46,424 nucleotides of DNA from Diatrype stigma. Taxonomy: Eukaryota; Ascomycota; Sordariomycetes; Xylariales; Diatrypaceae. Position 1 is the first letter of the stretch; each line of letters opens with the position of its first letter. Of the stretch, positions 22,144 through 32,812 are shown one piece after another. Location of the stretch: the NCBI GenBank assembly GCA_022225965.2, contig JAKJXP020000177.1, forward strand, positions 1 through 46,424. The letters run 5' to 3'. The notes under the pieces were generated by a model that ran no database searches, was not told the DNA's origin, and was given only the letters and a program-made list of their open reading frames with translations. The translations under genes and the position numbers were made by a program.

Positions 22144-23979
22144 ATGAAGCAGCCCGGTTACATCGCGGTTGGCGCCTTGGCGGCGGCCGCACAAATCACC
22201 TGCGCTCTTCAAGCCAGGCAAAAACAGAGTACCTTATGCGTCCGTACACAGACCCTCATCTGGGACGTCGCGTAGCCGTGACTGACTGACAATCTTCTCA
22301 GTGCAATGCATTGGCGCAGGTCGAGAGCCTCTGCGACAAAGTGGTATATCCTGACAACAACGAAAATGTTAACAACACCTACGATGATCGGTTAAACTCG
22401 TACTGGTCCAAAAGCGCAGCCTTGGCGCCATGGTGTATGGTCCTGCCGTTGACAGCGGAAGATGTGTCTTCAGTTGTCACGACCCTGAAGGAGAACCAGT
22501 GTCCTTTTGGCATTAGAAGCGGTGGTCACAGCCAATACGCAGGCTCTAGTAGCGTACACCATGGTGTCACTATTGACTTAGGTGCGTAAAGATCTTGCTA
22601 CGTAGATCGATAGACCCGCCGAGCATAGGTGGCTGATTCGTTGTGACAGGTTACTTGAACGGTACCTCGTACGATCCCGATACGAAGCTTGCTTCGGTCG
22701 AACCGGGCGCGAAGTGGAGAGATGTGTATGAGGCGCTGACGCCGCACGGCGTGACTACCACCGGTGGTCGGGCAGACCTTGTCGGCGTCGGGGGGTTCAT
22801 CACTGGCGGTGGTTACTCCTTCTACCATGGGACCCACGGTTTTGCCTGTGATAATGTCAAGAACTTCGAGGTCGTCCTTTCCGATGGTCAGATTGTCAAT
22901 GCGAACGCGTCCGAGAATGCCGACCTATGGAAAGCTCTCAAAGGAAGCTCTGGGAACCTTGGCCTTGTGACACGCTTCGATATGGGTGAGTAAACACCCA
23001 CTTGGGATCTGCTGGCAACAACAAGCCTATTACACCCTAGCGATGTCTTGTTTCGTTCCTCCATTTTGACAGGGAGCTAACCGCACGCACTCAAAGATAT
23101 CATCGATTCGATTGACATCTGGGGAGGTGCCACCTTTTACAACTTGAGCCAGAAGGATGCCGTCTTTGAGGCGTACGTCAACTTCGCCGACAACACGGCG
23201 GACGACGAAGACAGCCAGAGCATCCTGCATCTGCCCTACGCCAGCGGAGAATTCACCCTCAAGACCATCTTCTCCAACGGCGCCGCTGTCGCCAATGCCC
23301 CCGCCTTTGACGCGTATGCTGCTATCCCGAACCTATCGACCACAGTGCGATCGACCAATATCTCGGACCTCACTCTTGAGAACAGTGGCAACCAGCCGGT
23401 TGGAATCTAGTAAGCCCATAAGAGCCCCTTTCCCCACGGGTGGTGCTGCACGGCATAGCACTAACAACGACTCCTAGCGCCGACTGGTTCGTGGGGCTGT
23501 ACAAGAACGATGTCCAGGTCATAAAGTTCATCGACGAGAAGCACTCCGAATACGTGGCCAAGATCGAGGCGGTCCTGCCTCCGGACTCGGTCCTCGAGAC
23601 GCTCTGCCAATTCCAGCCGCTGACGCAGTCGGCCATCCAGCACAGCGAGCTCCAGGGCGGCAACGTGCTGGGCCTCGAGCCCCTCGTCCAGGCCGGCGCC
23701 GCCCAGATGTGGCTCTTCACCCTGCAGGTGTACAACGCCGAGGACGAGGCCAAGGCTATCCCGATCGCGCAGGCGTTCCTCAAGGAGGTCGACGACTACG
23801 CCACCTCGATCGGCGCCAACCTCGACTGGCGCTACCTGAACTACGCGTACAAGGACCAGGACCCCATCGCGTACTACGGCGATGACGCCATCAGCACCAT
23901 CAAGGCCGCGGCTTCGAAGTACGATCCGGACGGAGTGTTCCAGAAGCTACGGCACTCGGGATTCAAGCTTCCTGCGTGA
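22144..23979 (+). CDS. Secreted FAD-linked oxidase (PCMH/berberine-bridge-like)
   Basis: Five exons by eye: 22144-22239, 22302-22581, 22650-22985, 23097-23409, 23478-23979, giving 508 aa, the usual size. It starts with a signal peptide (MKQPGYIAVGALAAAAQITC...). The FAD-binding PCMH domain carries IRSGGHSQYAGSS, with His108 as the likely covalent FAD attachment. The second cysteinyl attachment seen in berberine-bridge enzymes is not evident (TTGGRADLVGVGGFITGGG). The C-terminus has LNYAYKDQD and ASKYDPDGVFQ, typical of BBE-like oxidases. N-glycosylation sites such as NNT are present. Donor GTCCGT of intron 1 is unusual but restores the conserved CC pair before NAL. The substrate (sugar, alcohol or a metabolite intermediate) cannot be told. 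The last exon is notably GC-rich. Confidence 0.9.
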
Positions 23980-25142
23980 TTGTTTGCTGCATACTCACCC
24001 GCTGTGGTGGTGACGGGAATGAATGTAAGATATCTTTTGCACGGCATAATGATTACTTCTGCGTTCGAAGCTGTGGTTACGAGTCGTTTGGCGTTGGCAG
24101 GAAAATTCAGCCGGTCTTTACTAGAAGCACCCCTCTGGCCGCCAGAGGCTTATTGATAATGATGGCAACCCCTATAAGGTTGCATACGCATGGCCTTCTG
24201 GCCTCATACAATTCTGTTCCTGGCATAGTAAAAGTTTATCGATACATCCTCATCCAACACATTTATACTATTTGCTGGGGCTTCGGTTCGAAGGGACACG
24301 CTCACTGCTGTATACTAAACGTAAACAAAAGTCTATTAGAGGGGGTAATGTAACGTGGCCTGTATAATAACCTTATAATAAACAACTACAAATAAATGCT
24401 TTACATGACTTGTGCCGTTACGTCATACCATCTCGGATAGTCCATATAGGAACCGCCCTCCATGTTGGTTAGACCAATCGATGATAGCTTGATGAATAAA
24501 ATCCGTCGTCTCCTGGATTCGTTGCAAGATTAGTGTAGGTATAGCTTGTTTCATGGGGCGTGGCGGAAAGCGAAACACGAAGCAAGGAAAAACAAGCTCA
24601 CGATTAGTGAACTCTATTCTATCTGCGTTACGCCTAACTACCAAGCGCTTTTACGACTGTTAGGTAGCCTAATGAGAATCCGCGGCGATGTGGCTTACGC
24701 GAACTTGCCTGTGTAGAATTCGGAGAAAATAGTACCACTAAGATCACTCACTACCTGAGATCATCATACCGTGGTCACCTAAATATCGCTGTTTACAAGC
24801 AAGACTCGGTGACCAAAGTGAAAAAGTACCAGTGCGCTAGCTAGATACGTTATTATCAAGCTATTATAACAAGAGTCCCTGACGGAAAGTTACGATAACG
24901 TATCAGCCCTGGTCCTGGTATTCTTTGTAGCGAGAACGACGCTTGCGATTGGGATATTGATTTCTCGTAGCGATGTATCATATAAGTAACTTGGTGTTCG
25001 CTGCCATGTGTACATATACCTCTGTAGTCCTGCCGAATGCCAGAATGCATGTCCAGTTCCAGATTCTCCGATCCAATCTAATCCCCAATCCGGCATGAGT
25101 TTATCAAAGCCTGCTTCTACAAGGTGCTATCTAGTATGGCTA
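23980..25142. other. Intergenic stretch, no gene recognised
   Basis: Moderately AT-rich. A minus frame at 24644-24423 (73 codons) begins with TTG and matches nothing I know. 3' ends of the flanking convergent genes must lie here. Confidence 0.4.
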
Positions 25143-26485
25143 TCAATGATCCCGTGGGGGTTCCCGCTGAGCCGGCCCTTGTATAGGCGGCAGCGGACCC
25201 GGTGGCTTTTCAGCGTCTGCCGAGTCCTCTCGCGTCGTGCGTCCTCCCGCCTCCTCGGGCAAAGGCGGGGGAGCCCAGTCCCTGAACCGCTCCAGCCAAG
25301 CATTCGAGGCGTGTCCGCTGGGCGACAGGGTCGCTGGCATCCACATGGGGCGCTCATAGTCCATGCGCGCTTCACCTGGCGTCTGGCCCGGGCGGGGCTG
25401 TATTTCCCAGCCCGGTTCTACCACGACGGGCGGCGTGGGGACCATCTGGAGCGGGGCTTTCAGGCTTCGCTGCAGGGGTGGAAGACGTGGCGGCCCTTGT
25501 GGTTGGGGTGGTTCGAGGAACTCGACATGGCGACTGGCCCGGGGTGGTGGTGGTGGCGGTGGTGGGTGTGCGAGCGGGCCCGGCGCTCGCGCCGCTCCTC
25601 CGGGACTCGACGACTGGTTGCTGCTGCGACTGGCGCTGTCTCTAGGAGGTTTGTCGCCCAGGGGGCCTCGGCCCAACTGTGGTTCTGCAGAAGGCTCCAT
25701 GGTCATGTTGGGAAAGGGCCGCGAGAAACGGTCTAATTGCTGGGGAAAGTATGTTGGCTGGTGGTGATGGATGACCCGATGCTGCACTTGATGCTGTTGA
25801 TGATGGATAGGACAGGACGGAGCCGTGGGTTGTTTTGGGATTTTGGGTTGAACAGGGAAGAATGGTGGTGTGACGAGCACTCCTATTCGGGGGTTGCTTG
25901 GGTCAGGAATATATCTAAAGGAATGATCACCCTGCCTCTGTGCTGGAACCATGGGTATTTTAGCTTGTTGAAAACCAGGTACCTGTCCTCTACCCAGTGA
26001 CTGTCCTCCACTAGAGTTCAGTCTAGTATCATACCTGTGACCTTGGTGTCTTCCTGGTCGATCGGCAGCATTATAGGGTTTGAACCTATGACAAGTTTGC
26101 GGTGGCGGAGGGCCGCTTCTCATCCGCTGTGCACCTGGAGGTGGAAAAGAAAACGCTTGGTGCCCTTGCTCTACGATGCCGGCAGGTACATTGGTAATCC
26201 CAGGCATCAATCTGCTCGGAATAGGGGGTGCTGAACTTGGGGGTGGTGGCGCAGATATGGTAGCAGGTTGCAAAGACGGCAGCTGTGTATCCTGCCTCTG
26301 CTTAACTTTGTTAGTCACTGAAGTTTATTGCCAAGTGATCCTGTGCTCCTCACCAAGGTCCTGACGGACTGTCTTCCAGCTTCCGCGTTTGTGCCTGTGG
26401 TGGGTCGGTCCGAATCTTGTGCCGGACGCTGAGAGATAGTACCATCATGTTCCAACACGTGAGGCTCGTGCCGGGGGGATACCAT
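25143..26485 (-). CDS. Proline-rich, low-complexity protein; 5' end uncertain
   Basis: Modelled as ATG 26485-26354, intron 26353-26298 (56 nt, GTGAGG donor, CTAAC branch, GCAG acceptor) and exon 26297-25143, about 428 aa. The 391-codon frame usually reported starts with GTG inside the intron, so its start is not real. The product is mostly Pro, Gln, Ser, Arg and His with PPPP runs (a run of eight Pro near the middle) and no folded domain I recognise; it looks disordered. An upstream ATG at 26674 lies in the same frame and gives 28 residues (MAPRRNSNRLQPYV...), but a TAG at 26590-26588 interrupts it. Either translation starts at 26485 or the gene carries a nonsense mutation. The role is unknown. 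Confidence 0.5.
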
Positions 26486-26587
26486 CGGCGATGGTGTCTT
26501 AGGCCCGTTGAGTTCAGCTACAGTTTCAGTACTATAGTCGAGGTCAGGCTCGGGAGGCGGTGGTGGATCTGGAGTTACCGAATGTAA

Positions 26588-26674
26588 CTACCTTTCGATA
26601 GATGTCAAGACATCATCTGGCAATGATTTCGATACGTATGGTTGAAGTCTATTGCTATTTCGTCTTGGTGCCAT
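26588..26674 (-). other. Upstream in-frame ATG segment ended by TAG
   Basis: ATG at 26674 is followed by 28 sense codons and a TAG at 26590-26588, in frame with the proline-rich protein downstream. It could be an upstream ORF, a disabled first part of the gene, or the site of a base error. Confidence 0.5.
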
Positions 26675-27291
26675 GGTCTATCAGTTTAGGATACCTCTAT
26701 CCTTTTCTTATCTTCCGGCGGACCCTTGAAAGGATAGCATAAAATCTGGCGGAGAAGAATCATAAATGATACCGGGCTATGAGACTGTTCAAATTGACTG
26801 GAAATACATCTGTCAGAGCTTGATTGGGTCGTGATGATTTGTTGAATTTGATATGCAGTCAGATTTATGTCTTTGGACAGTAGGTAGTCGACGCATCTCC
26901 GCTGAGGGGTACCTTCTTAGACCAGAGAACATGATTATACTGTGTGGCTTACTCTTGCTGTTCCTATGAGATAGTGATATCATCAGCCATCAGCTACTCC
27001 CTCAAAAGGCATCACAGTATACGAAGTATAAACTGGGAACTGAAGGAGTGGTTCCGGATGCAGCTGCTATACTGCTGGTAGGTACATTTACCCCTTCTTT
27101 ATATATACCGTATGGATGGATGTTCCATTGCCATACCTATATTTCGCAAATTCTACATATCATATCAGATATCGCGATGTAGAGAAGCCAACCCAACAAA
27201 CCAATTGAGAGACCAATGTAGCCTCTAGGTTAGACAGCTGTAAATCAGCTGCACCGGGTCCCATGCAAATCCGTCCCTCTGTCCGTATATC
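26675..27291. other. Intergenic stretch between two minus-strand genes
   Basis: No gene recognised. It contains a TATATATA run near 27101-27108 on both strands, which might serve the proline-rich gene, though it lies over 400 bases from that start. Confidence 0.35.
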
Positions 27292-29004
27292 TTACGCCTT
27301 CTGTGCCTGTAGAAAGTCCGAAAGCGGCCCTTTAGGTGCATCCTCCCGATCCATAAACACCTCTATCATCTTGAGCCCCTTCCTTGTATTCAGCGATGGG
27401 TCGCTCAAGACCTTTTCGAGGTCACCGTAGGTTCTGACTTGAGCTGTGTAGGTATCCTCACGGGCGCCAAAGAAGCTCGGGGCCTGTAGATATCGCCATG
27501 ACGTGACGTCATTGTACTCCTGTTTCAATCCGTGAATGCAGCGCTCGATCGTGTAGCCATCGTTGTTGATGAGGAAGACAATCACATTGAGATTCAAGCG
27601 GATGATAGTGCCTAACTCTTGCACTGTCATCTGGAAGCTCCCATCGCCGATGAACAGGATTGTGCGTGCGTCCTCGACACCGTGATATTTCGAGGCCGCG
27701 ATCAGCTCCTGCTGCGCCAGTGCCGCGCCCTGGGCAGCCCCAAGCATGTACCCGATAGACAGCCACGTTACAGGCGAGAAGAAACTGGTATGAGGTGGCA
27801 AGGGCATTTCGCGGGCTCCGTAACCCGCTGTACCGGTCTCTCCCATCACGATGTCACCAGGCTTGAGGAAGTTGGCGAGGATGCGCCAAACACTGTCGTG
27901 GGCGATGGGCTGATCTGCGGAGACGCTAGAGAAGGTGCTCAACTGGTCGCGTGGGAGATCCGGGTAGGGCTCGTAACGTTTTACTTTGGAGAGATCGAGC
28001 GCCTTGGTGAGCTCAGCGAGTATGGACTTGGCGGGAACATCTCGGAAGACCTGTTCGCCTACTCTGACTTCCGTATCGGTGAAGAGAATTGTGGACTGTG
28101 GATTAGGGACGGATGTGAATCCAAAGCTATTAGTGGAGCTGAAGTGAGGGCCGAAGCATAAGACCAGATCCGATTCACCGATGAACTTCTGAACAGCCGG
28201 ATCGTCCCACTTCCCTCGATAAACTCCATGGACATTCGGGCCCGTCTCGTCTACCAATCCTTTACCAAAGGTGTTTAGCCAAGTAGGCCAGCCGGTCGAC
28301 GAGACGATGGCTTGTACACTTTCACCAATACCAAGTGGTCTAGTCTCACCGTCCACAAGGAGGGCGGGTTGTTTGGCGCGGTAGATCCTCTCGAGGACCT
28401 CCGCCAACGCAGCAGCCGAAGCTGGGCTTGGTACACCATCGGGATTGCGCAGTGCATGACTGAGACCTTCTGCTGACACAGGCACCCCGACCAGATCCAC
28501 GGGTACCTCGATATACACCGGTCTACTGTGGAGGATGCACTGTCGCAGGACTTCATCGATCTGGCCTGGGCTGGTTCGAGGGTCTCTGAGACTAGCCTGA
28601 GCTATCGTGATTTCTGCGTGCATGCGGCTGAAGCGGCCGTATTCCCCGTCGTTGAACGTGTGATGTACCAACAGGCGCGAGTCCTGCTTGAATCTCTCAG
28701 GCGTTCCCACGATGTGTACAACTGCTGCACGCTCGGCATAGGCTCCAGCAATGGCGTTGATTGCGGACAGCTCGCCTACGCCAAAGGTGGTGATGAGCGC
28801 ACCGACGCCTTTGGTCCGTGCATACCCGTCCGCGGCATATCCAGCATTAAGCTCATTCGCGTTGCCAACCCAGTGCAGGCCCGAGGGCTGCACATGATCT
28901 AGTAGAGTGAGGTTGAAGTCTCCGGGGACGCCGTGGACGGATTCAACGCCTAGCTGCTTCAGACGCGTGAAGAGGTATTCTGCAAGCTTGATAGTGGCAG
29001 ACAT
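27292..29004 (-). CDS. Pyruvate decarboxylase-type ThDP enzyme
   Basis: A single intronless frame of 570 aa, the normal length for fungal pyruvate decarboxylases. These are cytosolic thiamine-diphosphate enzymes that turn pyruvate (or longer 2-keto acids) into aldehydes plus CO2. Visible catalytic residues at canonical positions: Asp29 (GVPGDFN), Glu51 (NANELNAGYAADGYAR), the His114-His115 pair (LLVHHTFNDGEY), and the ThDP/Mg motif GDGSFQMTVQELGTI...INNDGYTIE with the second catalytic Glu. All appear intact. The gene is divergent from oxygenase 1, with 1,267 bp between start codons. As the block lacks other fermentation genes, it may be a lineage-specific paralog acting on an unusual keto acid. 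That is inference; it could also be the housekeeping enzyme. Confidence 0.95.
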   Translation of the reverse strand: MSATIKLAEYLFTRLKQLGVESVHGVPGDFNLTLLDHVQPSGLHWVGNANELNAGYAADGYARTKGVGALITTFGVGELSAINAIAGAYAERAAVVHIVGTPERFKQDSRLLVHHTFNDGEYGRFSRMHAEITIAQASLRDPRTSPGQIDEVLRQCILHSRPVYIEVPVDLVGVPVSAEGLSHALRNPDGVPSPASAAALAEVLERIYRAKQPALLVDGETRPLGIGESVQAIVSSTGWPTWLNTFGKGLVDETGPNVHGVYRGKWDDPAVQKFIGESDLVLCFGPHFSSTNSFGFTSVPNPQSTILFTDTEVRVGEQVFRDVPAKSILAELTKALDLSKVKRYEPYPDLPRDQLSTFSSVSADQPIAHDSVWRILANFLKPGDIVMGETGTAGYGAREMPLPPHTSFFSPVTWLSIGYMLGAAQGAALAQQELIAASKYHGVEDARTILFIGDGSFQMTVQELGTIIRLNLNVIVFLINNDGYTIERCIHGLKQEYNDVTSWRYLQAPSFFGAREDTYTAQVRTYGDLEKVLSDPSLNTRKGLKMIEVFMDREDAPKGPLSDFLQAQKA

Positions 29005-30271
29005 TATGGCTCCTTGGTCGAAGTAGTCGAGAGTTTACAGCTCTGCAGATTACCTTCCGTATAAAATATCGAACAGGGAAAAGTTGATTATAGTTTGAAA
29101 TTGGTGGAATGTTTTTTGGACATCAAGCTGTGATCTCCCCCAAATATGCTGAACGAGACGAGACGGCCGACCCCATCACCGACATTGTGCGAGCCTCGTC
29201 TCTTGGGGAGCATCCGATACCCGAAGGCTCAAGCTAATGCATTGCCAACCCCGACTAGACTCCGCATCGGTCGCCCCCTCTAGTTATGCCGATAATAACC
29301 TGGGGAATCATCACGTGTGCCTACCTTCCTAGGAACACATGATTTTATCACTTCAACGTAAGGCAAGTCACTTCGTATTGTTGCGAGTAGGGACTCATGT
29401 CAGGGGCAGGAGCTAGGAGCCTTGCATTGGAGCGGCATAACCTCTTCTGTATACGGTCAGATTTCTGGCTCAAATCTCATGCGGTTGGTAGGTAGTGAGT
29501 GAGGCGCAGGATGACGGGAAAACTGGCCAGGATCTTCCCGTATGAGTGACTTCTATGGCCCGAGCTCTAGGTACAGCTCGCATGATCGCATCCAGCCAGA
29601 TAATTTGATGATTGTGACCTTCCGTTACGCCCACCTTCCGTTACGCCCCAATCAGTCGTCTCAAACGTTACAACTAGTACCTGTGGCTGATTGGCTATAA
29701 CTTGGGGGTTTGATTTAGTCCGTATAGTCTAAGTGTGTAGAGAGAGAGCTTCGGCGGCCTGAGGTCTGAGGCCAGCTATTGCGTGAGACGGCGATAGTCG
29801 GTCGGCCCCTGGGGTCCTTGACCGGCCTAGGGCGGCATATGCAGCGGGGATCATCCCGACTTGTATCACAAACTACTGTGACGTATGTTGAAATACCTCG
29901 TGGTAGCTTCATTCTTAGCTCTATAATTCCGGCGCCTATAGCTCCCATACACCAAGTAATCGTGGCGATGAGCGAACTCAGCTGGCTCTAACTAAAGCCC
30001 GGGGTAGTATCAGGACGCTGCTAAGCCTTACCACCGCTCTGGGAATCACGTAATTAGATTAGTGGAGAGCCAAAGCTACGTGCTCCGGCATCTTACGTTG
30101 GCAAGGTTCATCTACTTTACCAAGTACATCATGGATTGCGAGTGAAGCTGTACCGAATATATCTTCGAATTGGTGAAACTCTTACTCTATAGGACCAACG
30201 ACGACATGGTGATTAGTCATCGCAGCGTTGAACATTGCGACCGACTGATTGGCGCCCGGAGGCTCGTCTCG
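29005..30271. promoter_or_regulatory. Shared divergent upstream region (PDC / oxygenase 1)
   Basis: The region between two start codons pointing away from each other. It holds a perfect 16-bp tandem repeat (29617-29648), a CACGTG E-box near 29312, and a TATTTTATA-like element on the minus strand near 29056-29066, close to the PDC start. No gene is seen. It is a candidate for co-regulation. Confidence 0.5.
29617..29648. repeat. Perfect 16-bp tandem repeat
   Basis: ACCTTCCGTTACGCCC twice in direct succession, roughly midway in the divergent region. The unit contains TTACG and a TTCCG half-site, so it could be a doubled regulator site, but no regulator is known. Confidence 0.9.
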
Positions 30272-31405
30272 ATGTCGTCTTCTTTCGACAAGATCCCGAC
30301 GATTGATCTGTCCCTGGTAGACAACCCCGAGACTACGCCACAACTACTGGACTCCCTTCACTATGCTCTCACTGAAGTTGGTTTCCTCTATGTTTCTAAC
30401 CACGGGGTCCCTATCGATGTTATCGCGAGCTTAGTGCAGGCTCTCCCTACTCTGTTCAGCCAACCCGCTGATGTCAAGAAATGTGTCGCTATGGAAAACT
30501 CGCCCCATTTCCTCGGGTATAGCAGCGTTGGCAGTGAGACGACCGCCGGGGTGTCGGACAGGAGAGAGCAGTTCGAATTCGCGACCGAGCTGACTGAGGT
30601 CTGGCGTGAGGGGCTCCCTCTGTATGAACGGTTACGAGGACCTAACCAGGTTGGTTTGTTGCAGGCTACTATGTAGTCTTGAGGCTCATACTTTTCTCCC
30701 TGGCCCATTTGTTAGTGGCCTAGTCAATACCCAGAACTTCGACCGGTTGTTGAGACATACATCCAGGCACTCTCGGAACTTGGCGAACGCTTCCTCGGAC
30801 TTGTTGCGCAGGCACGTTCTCTCCCACCAGAAACGTTCAAGTCATTCCTCTCTGACCAACACCGGCTGAAGCTGGTACGTTATCCCGGCCTTCCTCCGGA
30901 AGATCTCGATGCCTCGAAGCAAGGTGTTGGACCCCACAAGGATTCTTCGGGCTGGTGGACCTTTCTTCTCCAAGCTTCCCCTCCCGAGGTCAAGGGCCTG
31001 CAAGCCCTCAACAAGGCTGGGGAGTGGATTGATGTGCCTAATGTGCCTGGAACCTTCGTGGTAAACATCGGCCAAGCGTTCGAGGTCGTCACGAACGGCA
31101 CCTGCAAAGCGACCACCCACCGGGTCCTCTCTAGTTCCCGTGAGCGCTTCAGCGTACCGTTCTTCCAGGGGGTTAGGCGCGACCTTACGAAAATCGAGGC
31201 CGTTGAGACATTGAAAGCGCATTTCGAGTCCCTCTCTCCAGGCCAAGAGTCTACCGAGGGGCATAGCATCGACTCTGCCTTTCTCAGGGGCAAGTATGAC
31301 ACGTGGGGGGAGTCGCAGCTCCGGACCAAAGTACGAAGCCATCGCGAAAATGGCAGGAAGTTTTACGCTCAGGTCTACGATCGTTACATCAGTGACGACG
31401 TTTGA
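30272..31405 (+). CDS. 2-oxoglutarate/Fe(II) dioxygenase 1 (isopenicillin N synthase-like fold)
   Basis: Two exons: 30272-30649 and 30716-31405 (66-nt intron, GTTGGT donor, TTAG acceptor), 355 aa. Splicing joins LRGPNQ to WPSQYPELRP, restoring the usual NQWP motif; an unspliced frame stops after 30676. The start is the ATG before SSSFDKIPTIDLS, 102 bases inside a longer frame, where the family N-terminus begins. An N-terminal DIOX_N-type part (GFLYVSNHGVP) is followed by the jelly-roll. The iron ligands are His200, Asp202 (GPHKDSSGW) and His261 (ATTHRVLSS). Arg270-x-Ser272 (RFS) binds 2-oxoglutarate. All key residues are present. It is tail-to-tail with oxygenase 2 (about 125 bp between stops). 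The substrate is unknown; ring closure, hydroxylation or desaturation are all possible in this family. Confidence 0.93.
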
Positions 31406-31529
31406 TCAATTTCGCCTCACAGTCGCATAAAAGATCGCGAACATATACAATCAAAATCATAATGAACATGGTGAGCCTTGGAATCAATGTGGTATTGATC
31501 ATTCCTGGTCACCGCCTCTGCTTCCCAGC

Positions 31530-32812
31530 TCAGTCATAGTACTTCGCAGACTTGCCGCCGATGATCTCCTGTTGGGACAGCTCGCTCCTCGCCTGGCTCC
31601 TCGTCGTGCCCCTCGCCACGCGCGCCTTGACCCACTCGCCGGCCGTGATGCCGACCGCGCTGTCGTCGGTGATCTTGTCGTAGCCGAGGCGCTCGAGCAC
31701 CTTGCTGGCGACGGGGCGCAGCTCGACGCTGTCCTCGGGCCGCACGAAGTACAGCACGCCGAGGCGGTCGACGCCGGCCTGGTCCGGCGGCGGCGCCACC
31801 ACGCGGTGGATGCTGCTCTTGAGGAACCCGTTGGTCAGGAACTCCAGGCTGTCGGCCAGGTTGACCGTGATGCTCTGCGGGTACGGCCTGACCCACTTCC
31901 AGTGCCCCTCGGGCGTCCGCACCTGCAGCGCCGCCACCGGCTGCCGGAACAGCAGCGTCAGGCTGCCGAAGTCCGTGTGGCCCTTCACCCAGACGTTCTC
32001 GAGCGCCTGGTTCTGCTCCGCCGTCCGGTGGTGGTACTTCATGTACCGCAGGTGGCAGTCGCTCTTCTCGTCGTACCGGTGGATCTTCAGGAAGAAGTCT
32101 TCCGGCAGCTCGAGGATCAGGGCGAACAGCACCAGCAGCTTGTTCGCCACCTGGTCGTTGATGTGGCGGGCGAATTTCTCGATCTCCTCCCGGTTCCGGT
32201 TGATCACGTCCGGGTGCGTGCGCTCCAGCGCCGGTATGAATTTGGGGATGTTGTAGATCTCTGTGTTGTCGAAGATCCCTGGACGCACCTCCTGTATAGA
32301 TATGAGCTTGGTGTATCATTCCTGGGGTTGGATGGGTGGGTGCCTACACGAAGTCCCAGGGGCTTGTATCCATTGTATCCTCCATTTTCGAGATCAGCTC
32401 GATACTGGAGCTTCTCCTCTGTCGACAGCTGGAAGACCTCCTTGCCTATGGCGAATTGGCGGTCCACCTGCTCCTGGGTCAAGCCGAAGTTGATTATATA
32501 GAAAAACCCTTTGACAGACTAGTCAGACCGAGATATGACAACCATGTCTCTCAGTGGCCGGAATAACTCACCAATCTTCTGGATGGCCTCAAATAGCTGA
32601 TCCGCCAGCTTTTGCTTGCCACCTGGTTGATCAAACTGTGACAGGTCCAGAGTCACGAGCTTTGCCCAGTCGACTATGGCGTACATTAACAAAGCTGTTC
32701 TGTGAAAGGCATCAGATGGGAACATCTTACGTTCGTGCTTGGTTTCGGGGATCTGGTGGTAGGTGGGTATCCCAGAGGCGCTCTGGGCCAAGTTAGTAGC
32801 AACCGCTGCCAT
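31530..32812 (-). CDS. 2-oxoglutarate/Fe(II) dioxygenase 2 (flavonol/gibberellin-oxidase-like)
   Basis: Exons by eye: 32812-32731, 32673-32572, 32508-32348, 32291-31530, giving 368 aa. The first intron (32730-32674) is 57 nt, a multiple of three with no stop, so keeping it would give a 387-aa protein. I splice it because TPxxHELDWAKLVTLDLSQFD-type joining fits the family. In the spliced protein the Fe ligands are about His220, Asp222 (KGHTDFGSL) and His277 (SSIHRVV), with Arg near 291 (DRLGVLYF) for 2-oxoglutarate. The other landmarks are IGFFYIINFG and GYKPLG. The last exon is far more GC-rich than oxygenase 1, suggesting a different history. It is divergent from the MFS gene. Residues preceding 32812 (MNLDPCDT) would be an alternative in-frame start at 32836. 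Confidence 0.9.

Noticed and set aside
24423..24644. 73-codon minus frame
   Set aside because: It starts with TTG and has no recognisable motif.
25008..25767. Plus-strand frames of 242 and 134 codons
   Set aside because: They are shadows of the proline-rich minus-strand gene (Pro codons read as Gly/Trp/Arg).
27619..28161. 180-codon plus-strand frame
   Set aside because: It is antisense to the complete pyruvate decarboxylase.
31572..32501. 309-codon plus-strand frame
   Set aside because: It lies opposite the oxygenase 2 exons and is opened by their GC-rich third positions. It has Leu/Val/Arg/Gln-rich composition and no family features.
30272..32812. Ethylene-forming enzyme or beta-lactam synthase
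   Set aside because: Both oxygenases show only the general 2OG-Fe(II) signatures. Nothing specific supports either activity.
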